This document shows, in pieces, positions 18,649-27,906 of a DNA stretch of 64,000 bases. The notes beneath the pieces were generated by a model. That model searched no databases and had not been told where the DNA came from. It saw only the letters and a list, made by a program, of their open reading frames with translations. This stretch comes from Candidatus Nitrosopelagicus sp. (GTDB taxonomy: Archaea > Thermoproteota > Nitrososphaeria > Nitrososphaerales > Nitrosopumilaceae), in contig JAOJYB010000003.1 of NCBI GenBank assembly GCA_028242535.1, positions 42,519 to 106,518 of the forward strand. The letters are read 5' to 3'. Every line of letters starts with the position of its first letter. Positions within the stretch are counted from its first letter, which is position 1. The position numbers were made by a program, and so were the translations under genes.

Positions 18649-19296
18649 ATGAAAGTAATTGATTTAACACTAACAATTTCTGAAAACATTCCAACATTTC
18701 CAGGATCTCCTCAACCAAATTTCATTAGTTGGGAGAGTATAGAAAAAGATGGATATAATCTGGAACTGCTGTTTCTTAGCACTCACACAGGAACTCATAT
18801 TGATGCACCATATCATTTCCTCAAAAAAGGTCAGAAAATTCATCAAATTATAACTAAAAGACTGGTAACTGAGGCTGTTTTGATAAAAATTCGAAAGGGT
18901 TCAGATCAATCAATCACAAAAGCTGACATAGAAAAATTTGAGAATAAACATGGAAAAATAGATGATGGTTCAACTGTTATTTTCAATACAGGCTGGCAGA
19001 AAAATCTAAAAAAGAAATTTTATTTTTTGAAAAATCCTGGACTAGCAGTATCTGCTGCTAAATATCTAGCATCAAAGAAGATCAATTTGGTGGGAATTGA
19101 TTCTCCAAGTATTGATTTGGGAAAAGATGATAAATTTTCTGTTCATCGTATTTTAGCTAAGAATGGAATTTTAATTGTAGAGAATTTGGCAAATCTTGAT
19201 AAAATTCATTCAGAAAAGTTTCATCTAATTGTCGCTCCATTAAAGCTAAAAAATGCTACAGGCTCGCCTATCAGAGCAATGGCCTTAGTTGATTAA
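18649..19296 (+). CDS. cyclase/kynurenine formamidase-like metal-dependent hydrolase
   Basis: STHTGTHIDAPYHFLKKGQ signature (HxGTHxDxPxH). Confidence 0.85.
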   Translation: MKVIDLTLTISENIPTFPGSPQPNFISWESIEKDGYNLELLFLSTHTGTHIDAPYHFLKKGQKIHQIITKRLVTEAVLIKIRKGSDQSITKADIEKFENKHGKIDDGSTVIFNTGWQKNLKKKFYFLKNPGLAVSAAKYLASKKINLVGIDSPSIDLGKDDKFSVHRILAKNGILIVENLANLDKIHSEKFHLIVAPLKLKNATGSPIRAMALVD

Positions 19297-19324
19297 TTTT
19301 AGCACTAGTTTATATTATTAGCAC

Positions 19325-19684
19325 TTGCTTATATGTTCTGAACACGTAGATACACTGAGGAAAATGCAACAAACATCACTCAAAAACGAGGGCACATCAC
19401 GTGTAGCAATGTTAGGTCTTGCGGTAGTAGGTATCGCAGTAATTCTAACATTATTGCTTGCACCGTGGAACTGGATGCCAACAGAATACGCAGAACAAAT
19501 TACTGTGATTGCAGTAACTGACTACGGATGTGTTGGTGAATCCCAAATGGGCCAATCAGTTGTAGTCAGTGATTGTTCAGCAAGCGTTGGGGATGTAATT
19601 TCCGCAGAATTTTACGCACCAGCCAGCGACAAAAACGGCTACTATGACAGAATCTATGAGAAACTAGCAATGGTTGAACCATAA
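19325..19684 (+). CDS. membrane-anchored hypothetical protein
   Basis: TM segment VAMLGLAVVGIAVILTLLLAPW with extracytoplasmic remainder; internal ATG (MQQTSLKNEG) may be the start. Confidence 0.55.
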   Translation: MLICSEHVDTLRKMQQTSLKNEGTSRVAMLGLAVVGIAVILTLLLAPWNWMPTEYAEQITVIAVTDYGCVGESQMGQSVVVSDCSASVGDVISAEFYAPASDKNGYYDRIYEKLAMVEP

Positions 19685-19742
19685 TTCTATCTTTTTTTGT
19701 TTTTTCTAAAACACTTTTAATCAATCTTGAAAATCTCACTTC

Positions 19743-19904
19743 ATGGGTCTTTTTGGAAATAAAGGAAGAAAAATTGTCATCACAGGCACAATGTGTCAAA
19801 TTTGTGGAATGAGTTTTGTTGCCACTGATAGATTGATGAGACATATGCTAAAAGCTCATGGTAAAGCCAAAAAAGACTCTGGACCTAGTTGTCCAAATTG
19901 TTAG
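19743..19904 (+). CDS. 53-aa C2H2-type zinc finger microprotein
   Basis: MGLFGNKGRKIVITGTMCQICGMSFVATDRLMRHMLKAHGKAKKDSGPSCPNC*. Confidence 0.65.
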   Translation: MGLFGNKGRKIVITGTMCQICGMSFVATDRLMRHMLKAHGKAKKDSGPSCPNC

Positions 19905-19916
19905 TTTAAGGAAAAA

Positions 19917-20210
19917 TTATCTTTCATAATATTCAACTGGATAATCAAACTGCTTGTTGTAATCAACTGCTTCCCAAAACTTCTCATCATCAATATCTCT
20001 ACCTTCTGATAACCAAACATTGAGAACTTTTTGCATGAAGAGTTTTGTGGTATCGTCAATCTCAGGTCTTTTTCCTGTACTCTGTTCTATTTGGTCGCGA
20101 TTCTCCTTTAGTGCTGTTAGAACTTGTTTGAGAGACTTGCCATTCTTGAGTGACTGTTTTGCTTGCATTTCAGCCATCTTCTCTTCTTCTGATTTGCCAA
20201 AAAATCGCAT
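19917..20210 (-). CDS. hypothetical protein
   Basis: Intact 97-aa ORF, MRFFGKSEEEKMAEMQAKQSLKNG... Confidence 0.55.
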   Translation of the reverse strand: MRFFGKSEEEKMAEMQAKQSLKNGKSLKQVLTALKENRDQIEQSTGKRPEIDDTTKLFMQKVLNVWLSEGRDIDDEKFWEAVDYNKQFDYPVEYYER

Positions 20211-20274
20211 GTCAACTGAGGGAATTTTGCATCTTTAAGTCTGATCTGTAAATGATCCCTTAGTATAATTAGGG

Positions 20275-20727
20275 GTGATGCAGCCAAAATTCAGAAATAA
20301 TATGGGTTACGACAGACCACCAAGAGAAATGCACGACGCAAAATGTGGAGATTGCGGAAAAGATTGCCAGGTTCCATTTGAGCCTCGTAATGACAAACCA
20401 GTTTATTGTAATGATTGCTTCCAAGATCACAAACCAGCAAGAGACGACCGTGGCGGCGGATATAGTAGAGGCGGCGGCGGTGGACGATATGGTGGTAATA
20501 GAGATGGTGGACGCGGAGCCGGCGGATATGGTAGAAACAGCCGTGGTGGCGGGGGCGGATATGGTAGAGACAGACCACCAAGAGAAATGCACAAAGCAAC
20601 TTGTGGAGATTGCGGTAACGAATGTGAAGTTCCATTCAAACCAAGCGGAGACAAACCAGTTTATTGTAATGATTGCTTCCAAGATCACAAACCAGCAAGA
20701 GACGACCGTGGACGCGGAAGATATTAG
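20275..20727 (+). CDS. duplicated CxxC-x17-CxxC zinc domain protein with Arg/Gly-rich (RGG) linker
   Basis: Two CGDCGK/N..CNDCFQDHKPARDDRG modules joined by GGGYSRGGGGGRYGGNRDGGRG... Confidence 0.85.
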   Translation: MMQPKFRNNMGYDRPPREMHDAKCGDCGKDCQVPFEPRNDKPVYCNDCFQDHKPARDDRGGGYSRGGGGGRYGGNRDGGRGAGGYGRNSRGGGGGYGRDRPPREMHKATCGDCGNECEVPFKPSGDKPVYCNDCFQDHKPARDDRGRGRY

Positions 20728-20775
20728 TCATTTTCAGGCATAAATTTTAATTAAAAATAATTTAGTCATATATTA

Positions 20776-20967
20776 TTGAATTTCAACTGTGTTTACCCAT
20801 CTTGTAATTTTAAAAAAAATGACATTGAAGAAGAAGAGTTTCTAAAGCATCTGAATGATGTACATCATAATGAGATGTTAGAGGCATCAGAAAGAGAAAG
20901 CATTCCAATTAAGATGATTGAAATGATATCAGTGTCTAATTCTACTGTGTTCATTAATTCAAGTTAG
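20776..20967 (+). CDS. small C2H2-like zinc finger protein
   Basis: NCVYPSCNFKKNDIEEEEFLKHLNDVHH (C-x4-C-x15-H-x4-H). Confidence 0.5.
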   Translation: MNFNCVYPSCNFKKNDIEEEEFLKHLNDVHHNEMLEASERESIPIKMIEMISVSNSTVFINSS

Positions 20968-20991
20968 ATTAATTCACTTTTCATAGGATCT

Positions 20992-21072
20992 TTACTGTTT
21001 TTTACAGATACATTGAGGGCGTTTTAGATTACACTTGTTACAATAATGTCTTCGTGTTCGAGCTACTGCCAT
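20992..21072 (-). CDS. possible 26-aa Cys-rich basic microprotein
   Basis: MAVARTRRHYCNKCNLKRPQCICKKQ*. Confidence 0.35.
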   Translation of the reverse strand: MAVARTRRHYCNKCNLKRPQCICKKQ

Positions 21073-21184
21073 AGTCAAACATTTCGAATAAGAGAATAAA
21101 GGTTTACTGTTTGACCTTGATCCATAGCATCAATCCAGTGTTTATCACGGTGGCATAAACTAGGACATGGAATATTAACGCCTT

Positions 21185-21403
21185 ATGCCCACATCATCTA
21201 TGGGAAGTGGAACAAAATATCTGGCTTTGGAAGAATTTTTAATGGATAAAACTGAAAATATTACTTTAACATTTATAGAAATTAATGAAATAATTGGAGA
21301 AAAACTCCCTGTTCCAAGCGATTCAGCAGTATTCAAAGCAGGTTACAAAGTTGAAAAGATTGATTTTAAAACAAAATCTATAATATTTTCAAAAATTGAT
21401 TAA
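21185..21403 (+). CDS. hypothetical small protein
   Basis: Intact 72-aa ORF MPTSSMGSGTKYLALEEFLMDKTENITLTFIEINEIIGEKLP... Confidence 0.55.
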   Translation: MPTSSMGSGTKYLALEEFLMDKTENITLTFIEINEIIGEKLPVPSDSAVFKAGYKVEKIDFKTKSIIFSKID

Positions 21404-21407
21404 TTCT

Positions 21408-21530
21408 TTATCTAAAAATTTCTTCTATCTTTTTCCGGTTACCTTTTCCCATTAAAAAGAAAGCCCCAGCACCCAATAATGCAGTTGGAATAGCAAGGTA
21501 TAGCAAATCTAGTATTGGGTCTCCACACAT
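21408..21530 (-). CDS. 40-aa single-TM microprotein
   Basis: MCGDPILDLLYLAIPTALLGAGAFFLMGKGNRKKIEEIFR*. Confidence 0.45.
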   Translation of the reverse strand: MCGDPILDLLYLAIPTALLGAGAFFLMGKGNRKKIEEIFR

Positions 21531-21676
21531 ACTATCTATCACAATAACTAGTATTTGAAACTAGACGTAAATTCTAGTGTTCATAAATTCTTGAAAATTA
21601 GGCATGAGTAGGCACGAATTTTGAGATTTATGAGAGTAGTTTTAGGCGACTTTAGTTTTCTTAGAAAAAAAAAGGA

Positions 21677-22210
21677 TCAGAGTACGTCTACAGATTTGCC
21701 TTTTGGTTTGGTATCCAAATTGAAGGTTAGTTCAAGGATACCATTTGTGTAAGTAGCTTTTGGAGAATCTGAATCGACCGTGTGTTGAATTGGGACGTTA
21801 ACATGGTAGTCTTTTTCGCCATGTTCTGCATCAATGTGAATGATATCCTCATCCACAACGACTTTCACATCGGTCTTTTCAACACCTGGCATCTCTGCAA
21901 CAATCTTGAGAGTTTGTTCCTTCTCGTCAACCAAGGTGTCTATCAGAGGTTCTCTTTTTTCGGCAATCTGTTCTTGGGAGTGGTTGGCACATCCACAAGA
22001 ATCGACTGTAGGTAAAATGTCTGGCTTGACATTTCCGTACTCTTGAATAACAGGCTTTCCGTCAGGTCCTACGGTCATGGTATAACCGAAATATAGTGGG
22101 CCTGATTGTCCGCTTGAATTTTGTAGCATCTCAAAGACATCGTCTAGATTCCCAAAGGAACTAGACATCTGTTTGAAGATTCTATTGAATTCGTCGTTAA
22201 ACATTGTCAT
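21677..22210 (-). CDS. Hsp20/alpha-crystallin family small heat-shock protein
   Basis: LKIVAEMPGVEKTDVKVVVDEDIIHIDAEHGEKDYHVNVPI...YTNGILELTF. Confidence 0.88.
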   Translation of the reverse strand: MTMFNDEFNRIFKQMSSSFGNLDDVFEMLQNSSGQSGPLYFGYTMTVGPDGKPVIQEYGNVKPDILPTVDSCGCANHSQEQIAEKREPLIDTLVDEKEQTLKIVAEMPGVEKTDVKVVVDEDIIHIDAEHGEKDYHVNVPIQHTVDSDSPKATYTNGILELTFNLDTKPKGKSVDVL

Positions 22211-22333
22211 ATTTACCTCTATTATGTCATATACGTTACATTATATAAGTTTTATTTTCTATTCATGAGTATACTTACAATATAGATCTAAAATTACATA
22301 ATCTTATTATATATGTCATAGGTATTATATTCT

Positions 22334-22990
22334 ATGAGAACAAGTGGTGTTTCCATGCCTGAAGTTGTGCGTGAAATCATTACTAGAAACCGCTCAATTT
22401 ACGACTGCATGAAGATGGATGTCATTAATTTCACCGCATTGGCAGTCAAGATTCAAGCTGATGTAGAAAAGACAATGGGAGGTCCTGTTCATCTCAACAC
22501 CATAGTAGTTGCCATAAAGCGATATGCCGACTCTTTTGAGACTACAAATGAAATGATAGATGAGCCGGTCCTCAAAGATGCCAGATTGACCTTAACTGAT
22601 GGAATTATGGGCATTCAATGGAATATGGTAGATGCAGGAGATGAGATGACAAAGATGCTAAACGAGTTCCACAAAGAGTTTACCGATTCAGAGTTTTTCA
22701 GATTTGGAGATTCCTTTAGAATTTTAGCCGAAGATAGTGATAAAGTTAGACGAATGTTCCAATCCCTACCTAAAGAAAATCAATATAATTCAGGATTGGC
22801 AAAAATCAAGGTTGCAGTTCCAGCAGGCCACAGTCGTTCAGATGTAATGCAGTTCGTGGCAGAAATTCTACAGTATAATGGAATTGAAATGGCTGATGCG
22901 CTATTCACACCAGATGGAGTGGTAATTGTTTTGCAAGAAGCAGATGCTCCAAGAGCATATGAAAAGTTACGTGCCCAAATTTCTCGATAA
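22334..22990 (+). CDS. conserved archaeal protein with ACT-like C-terminal region
   Basis: MPEVVREIITRNRSIYDCMKMDVINFTALAVKIQADVEK...; GLAKIKVAVPAGHSRSDVMQFVAEILQYNGIEMADALFTPDGVVIVL. Confidence 0.6.
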   Translation: MRTSGVSMPEVVREIITRNRSIYDCMKMDVINFTALAVKIQADVEKTMGGPVHLNTIVVAIKRYADSFETTNEMIDEPVLKDARLTLTDGIMGIQWNMVDAGDEMTKMLNEFHKEFTDSEFFRFGDSFRILAEDSDKVRRMFQSLPKENQYNSGLAKIKVAVPAGHSRSDVMQFVAEILQYNGIEMADALFTPDGVVIVLQEADAPRAYEKLRAQISR

Positions 22991-23059
22991 ATTCTCTTGA
23001 GTTTTGAGGATAAATTTTCTAATACAATCTTAAATTACCATTAATGAGGCTGAAATATC

Positions 23060-24523
23060 ATGAATTTGATTTTTCTGAGTATTTTTGAGGAATTTCAAAA
23101 TTTATTCAAAGACGGATTCTTGTCAAAAATTGATACTGATGCTCTAGCAGATTCTAATGCTCGAGATTTAGTAAGATCATATTTTGAAAGAAATCCACTT
23201 CCCGAAATGGATAGTAATAATCCAGGTATGGAAATTATACTGAATGGGTTAGCAAACGTTCAAAATTTCGTAGGTGAGATTTCAATGGGAGAAGGTTCAC
23301 TAATTGCATCTGCTCCAATTTTGTTACTTGCTGCAAGTGTTGTAATTATTTTAGGCGTTTTAGGTGAGGCATTTTTCAAAAAGACTGGAATTCCAGACAT
23401 CGCATTTTTGATGATACTAGGTGTAATGATTGGACCAGTACTTGGAATTGTACAACCGGCTGCAGTTATAGAAATTGTTCCGTACTTTGCAGCGCTTGCA
23501 TTAATCATAATCATGTTTGATGGTGGGTATAATCTAAAGATTGGACAAATTATAAAGACTGCACACTTTTCATTGATTCTAGTAATTTTGGGATTTGCTG
23601 CAGCTGTTGGAACTGTTGGTGTATTTGGTCATTATGGTTTAGGATGGGAATGGCTTGATAGCATATTACTTGGAACAATAGTGGGTGGTAGCAGCTCGAT
23701 CATTGTTTTCGGTTTGGTTAGAAAACTGAGAATTTCAGACAAAGCAAAATCAATGCTTAGTTTTGAATCTGCATTAACTGATATTTTATCAACAATTGTT
23801 GCATTCATTTTGTTTGAAGCAGTACTGTCAGGAACATTCAGTATCGATCTGTTGGGCGAAACAATTGGAAGAGCAATTGCAGTTGGTTTGATACTTGGAT
23901 TCGGAGTAGGAATTCCATGGATGTTTATAATTTCCAAGTTAAGTAATGCACAACACAGTTACATGCTCACACTAGGCGTTCTGTTTTTGCTATTCTTCTT
24001 GGCAACCTCATTTGGAGAATCTGGAGCACTAACAGCCCTAGTCTTTGGATTAATGCTTGGAAACAAAAGGTATTTGCTCAAAAAACTACGAATCAAGCTA
24101 CCAGAACATACCATAGATAATTCACTTCATAGCCAGGTTACCTTCATTGTTAGAGCATTCTTCTTCGTCTTTGTAGGACTGTTAGCAAGCTTTGGCCAGA
24201 TTGAATATGTCATATTTGGAATTATAGCGGCGGTGGCAATCTACGTTGGAAGAATTATAATTACACATACAGCGCTTGTGCGTGGATTCTCTAGATTAGA
24301 TAAGAGTGTTACATCTGTAATGATACCAAGAGGATTAGCTGCGGCTGTACTAGCTACAATACCGCTTACAATGGGACTTCAAAATGGAGAGGCCTATCCG
24401 CAGATAATATTTTTCATAATACTAACATCTGTAATAATTACAACAATTGGATTGGGTAGAGCAAAGAAAATTCCACCACCAGAAGGTTCAGGTGGATTTG
24501 TTACAGAAACAAAAGATAAATAA
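23060..24523 (+). CDS. Na+(cation)/H+ antiporter, CPA family
   Basis: Multi-TM; KTGIPDIAFLMILGVMIGPVLG, FDGGYNL, GGSSSIIVFGL motifs. Confidence 0.88.
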   Translation: MNLIFLSIFEEFQNLFKDGFLSKIDTDALADSNARDLVRSYFERNPLPEMDSNNPGMEIILNGLANVQNFVGEISMGEGSLIASAPILLLAASVVIILGVLGEAFFKKTGIPDIAFLMILGVMIGPVLGIVQPAAVIEIVPYFAALALIIIMFDGGYNLKIGQIIKTAHFSLILVILGFAAAVGTVGVFGHYGLGWEWLDSILLGTIVGGSSSIIVFGLVRKLRISDKAKSMLSFESALTDILSTIVAFILFEAVLSGTFSIDLLGETIGRAIAVGLILGFGVGIPWMFIISKLSNAQHSYMLTLGVLFLLFFLATSFGESGALTALVFGLMLGNKRYLLKKLRIKLPEHTIDNSLHSQVTFIVRAFFFVFVGLLASFGQIEYVIFGIIAAVAIYVGRIIITHTALVRGFSRLDKSVTSVMIPRGLAAAVLATIPLTMGLQNGEAYPQIIFFIILTSVIITTIGLGRAKKIPPPEGSGGFVTETKDK

Positions 24524-24528
24524 TTGCT

Positions 24529-25440
24529 TTATACGTCTATAGATTCTTTTAAGCCTTTGTAGCGATTTCGGATTGTAACTTCAGTAACATTTGCAGCTTC
24601 TGCAATGTCACGTTGTGTTTTGTCTTCACCATTTTTAACACAAGATAGATACAATGCTGCGGCTGCCAATCCCATTGGATCTTTTCCTGCAGATGCTTCG
24701 TTTGCTTGTGCAATTTTTAAGACTTTGATTGCATAACGTTTTGTTTTTTCTGCAATACCAATTTTACTTGCAATTCTTGCCACACATTGCACTGAATCAG
24801 TAACAGGCATTTTTAGATCTAATTCTTTAACTAATAATCTATAACAGCGTGCAATATCTTTTCTTTTGATGTTTGCAGCAATCTCAACATCTTTAAGATT
24901 TCTTGGTGTTTCTGTATCACGACATGCAGCATACAATGCAGATGCCATTAATGCAGAAATTGATCGTCCTCTTACAAGACCTTTGTCTAGTGCTTTACGA
25001 TAAATGTAAGCTGCTTTTTCAACAACAGATTCTGAAATTGCAAGTTTGTCTTTTAGTCTATTTAGTTCACTGAATGCTTGTCTAAAGTTTCTGTCAACTG
25101 GTTCATGAACTTGACTTCTACTGTCCCAGGTTCTTAATCTTTCAATTGTATTTTTCATTGATGCAGTAAGTGGTTTACCAGATGCATCTTTATTTACAGG
25201 ATTAATTACAGTTGCAAGACCCATGTCATGCATTGTTAGTGATGTTGGTGCACCAGCTCTTGCTCTGTCACCATGTTCATCTTGTGTAAAGGAACGCCAT
25301 TCAGGACCAGATTCTTGTAGTTTTTCTGACATTACAAAACCACATTTGGAGCAAAACATTTCGCCAGATTCATTATCTGTGACCATTTTACCTTTAACAC
25401 AACGTGGGCAACTATCTTTTGAGGCGCCTTGATTAACCAT
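24529..25440 (-). CDS. tfb: transcription initiation factor IIB
   Basis: CPRCVKGKMVTDNESGEMFCSKCGFV zinc ribbon plus two cyclin-like repeats. Confidence 0.95.
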   Translation of the reverse strand: MVNQGASKDSCPRCVKGKMVTDNESGEMFCSKCGFVMSEKLQESGPEWRSFTQDEHGDRARAGAPTSLTMHDMGLATVINPVNKDASGKPLTASMKNTIERLRTWDSRSQVHEPVDRNFRQAFSELNRLKDKLAISESVVEKAAYIYRKALDKGLVRGRSISALMASALYAACRDTETPRNLKDVEIAANIKRKDIARCYRLLVKELDLKMPVTDSVQCVARIASKIGIAEKTKRYAIKVLKIAQANEASAGKDPMGLAAAALYLSCVKNGEDKTQRDIAEAANVTEVTIRNRYKGLKESIDV

Positions 25441-25541
25441 AATGTTAATCCATTACAGAATTGGTTTATAATCCTAATTGTTTGGTTGTGCCTAAATTGA
25501 GCCTAAAATGACTCTGTAATATCAGTTAATTATAGAAAAGG

Positions 25542-27893
25542 TTGATTATTGGTATGAATTCTAAATTTCTCATAATTCCAGTTTTTCTTATAGGATTATT
25601 ATTTTTAGGATTAGTTCCAGATTCATTAGGACATGGTCTTGGTTCTGAGACAATGCCTCCAGTAATGATTGGCGATACAGAAGCCACTCTAGAAGTTAAT
25701 TCATTTACAAATTATGTTGACATTGATGGAGAAGAAGTTGGAATAAAGCAGATTACAATTAATTTGTTTGAGAGTTTTATTGGCATGAATTCCAATGCTG
25801 TAGAACCAATCAACAACGTAACATTTCAAGTTGAATTGATAAAAGGGAATACCATACTAATTAATGAAATATTTCAAAGAGACGATGGTGTTTTGATAAT
25901 GAATCTTATGCCATCAAATAATGAAGATGTAAGAGTTTTGGAACGTGAAACAGTTGCATCATTTTTGGGATTAGCAAGTGAACAATACAACTTTGAAGGA
26001 GAGATTTTTGAAAATGGTGGTTTGTATGAGTTTAAAATTACAGTTATAACAATTAATAGTTACGATAATGTTTTAATGGATCCTGTAAATTATGAACTTG
26101 GAATTTCAATTGAAGAAACCACTAGATATGATATCAAGGATGTAAATTATGGAATACAGAGTTTAGGGATTATCACATACTTTGATCAAATAATAGATTT
26201 TGAATATGATGATCAGACAAAAGAAATAAAATTTTCATTTCCATTTAAATGGAATCAGAAAACAATTGATCAGACAACTGTAATACATGGAGAAGTTTTG
26301 GTGCCAAAAACATTTGGTGATCTTTTAGTTTCAAAGTATGTTGCAACATTAAATGGATTGGAGTTACCTGAATCAATGGTAAATATAGATGACTTTTCAG
26401 CTGATGATAGACTTGTTCATGTTGTTGTAAGTCAAAATGAATTACAGGAGATTTTTCTAACCAGTCAATTTAATGAAGATTTGATTTTGATGACAATAAA
26501 ACCTGAAAGTACTTTACCATTATCAGGAGTTACAGAAAATGGACAATTCAAAATTAAGTTATGGTGGGATAGTGAATTAAAATCTGGGCAAACTTCAATT
26601 CTTCATTATGATGTGTTAGATACATTTCTCAGAGACAAGCCAATTGCAGTTCCATACGAATTAAAATTATTCCATAATGAAAAAGAAATACAAAGTAAAA
26701 CTGGAATAAGTACTGGCTCAAAAATACAAAGTGATAATTTTGAGTTTTTCATTCCAACTGATATATCTGGAATTTTAGTTGTGAAATTTGAGAATCTCGA
26801 TGGAAGTAAACTGGCAAATGTTGAATTTCCAATAATAATAGATAGAAAAAATCCTATTTCAACTAGTTACCAAATACCTAACTGGGTAAAAAATAATGCT
26901 GGATGGTGGGCAGATGGACAGATTCCAGATTCTGCGTTTGTGCAGGGAATACAATTCTTGATCAAGGAAGGAATTATCGTTATTCCTCCAACAGAGCAGG
27001 AAGCAAGTTCGGAATCTACATCTATTCCAGCTTGGATTAAGAATAATGCTGGATGGTGGGCAGATGGACAGATTCCAGATTCTGCGTTTGTGCAAGGAAT
27101 ACAATTCTTGATCAAGGAAGGAATTATCGTTATAGAACAAGAACGGCTGGAAACAGAATCACAAGTTGTTGAATCATTAGACCTAACTATCTCATCTCCG
27201 CCTAAATTTGAGAAATATTTTGGAAAGTATGTTGATGTGTTTGGTGTTCCCATTTATGCAACATCACAAGTAACCGATGGCAAAGTGTTACACGCAGCAA
27301 ATGTTCTTGCACAGTATTTAGACAATGATGCAGATGGCACACCTGACAATCCACTTGTGGTGGAGAAACTAAAGGAAACAAACTCAGTAATCCCATTATT
27401 TGCCAATGAATGGGAAGATGAGACTAGTAAAATTTGGGATGACTTTAGTGATGACGGTTACGGTTATGAGCTTAATTGTTGGATTGCACTTTATGCGGAT
27501 GAAACAAACCCCAGAAATCAGTTTGATGCATCATTAGAAGAAATCTTGCATATGATCACACAGTGTGGTTATGGAGAAGCGTACCCAGAAATTTTTGCTG
27601 AAAAAGAAGGATCTGCTCTTTCTAATGCAATGACAAATGCAATTGAATCTAGGCACTACAATCCATTCGTTGATGAAAGGATGCCGTTTGAAGATCAGCA
27701 TACTGAATACATCTATTGGGCACTGACATCAATTTTGGGTGCACAAGAAAACAGACTGGGTGAAATTGGACAAGAATGGAAGTTAAACACTAAAGAAAAA
27801 ATCATGGAAGGGGATCCTGATATCTATAATTTACTTACTGAACCTGAATACAAGTTTCCAACAATTCTACCTGATGGGAATTATCAAGGCTAG
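25542..27893 (+). CDS. large secreted protein with tandem WIKNNAGWWADGQI repeats and putative metallopeptidase-like C-terminal domain
   Basis: Signal peptide; two near-identical approx. 37-aa repeats; C-terminal FDASLEEILHMITQCGYGEAYPEIFAEKEGSALSNAMTNA. Confidence 0.75.
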   Translation: MIIGMNSKFLIIPVFLIGLLFLGLVPDSLGHGLGSETMPPVMIGDTEATLEVNSFTNYVDIDGEEVGIKQITINLFESFIGMNSNAVEPINNVTFQVELIKGNTILINEIFQRDDGVLIMNLMPSNNEDVRVLERETVASFLGLASEQYNFEGEIFENGGLYEFKITVITINSYDNVLMDPVNYELGISIEETTRYDIKDVNYGIQSLGIITYFDQIIDFEYDDQTKEIKFSFPFKWNQKTIDQTTVIHGEVLVPKTFGDLLVSKYVATLNGLELPESMVNIDDFSADDRLVHVVVSQNELQEIFLTSQFNEDLILMTIKPESTLPLSGVTENGQFKIKLWWDSELKSGQTSILHYDVLDTFLRDKPIAVPYELKLFHNEKEIQSKTGISTGSKIQSDNFEFFIPTDISGILVVKFENLDGSKLANVEFPIIIDRKNPISTSYQIPNWVKNNAGWWADGQIPDSAFVQGIQFLIKEGIIVIPPTEQEASSESTSIPAWIKNNAGWWADGQIPDSAFVQGIQFLIKEGIIVIEQERLETESQVVESLDLTISSPPKFEKYFGKYVDVFGVPIYATSQVTDGKVLHAANVLAQYLDNDADGTPDNPLVVEKLKETNSVIPLFANEWEDETSKIWDDFSDDGYGYELNCWIALYADETNPRNQFDASLEEILHMITQCGYGEAYPEIFAEKEGSALSNAMTNAIESRHYNPFVDERMPFEDQHTEYIYWALTSILGAQENRLGEIGQEWKLNTKEKIMEGDPDIYNLLTEPEYKFPTILPDGNYQG
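26892..27133. repeat. 92-bp intragenic direct repeat, 2 copies, 150-bp period
   Basis: 26892-26983 and 27042-27133 differ at one base (G at 26945, A at 27095). Confidence 0.92.
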
Positions 27894-27906
27894 TTTGATT
27901 ACAAAA

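Noticed and set aside
20269-20743. Several overlapping ORFs (20269-20688 -, 20291-20635 -, 20345-20743 +, 20427-20654 -) in the RGG gene
   Set aside because: Alternate-frame artefacts of the repetitive Gly/Arg codons; the 20275-20727 frame has coherent zinc motifs.
26859-27253. Minus-strand repeat-containing ORFs
   Set aside because: Antisense shadows of the duplicated WIKNNAGWW repeats in the 25542-27893 gene.
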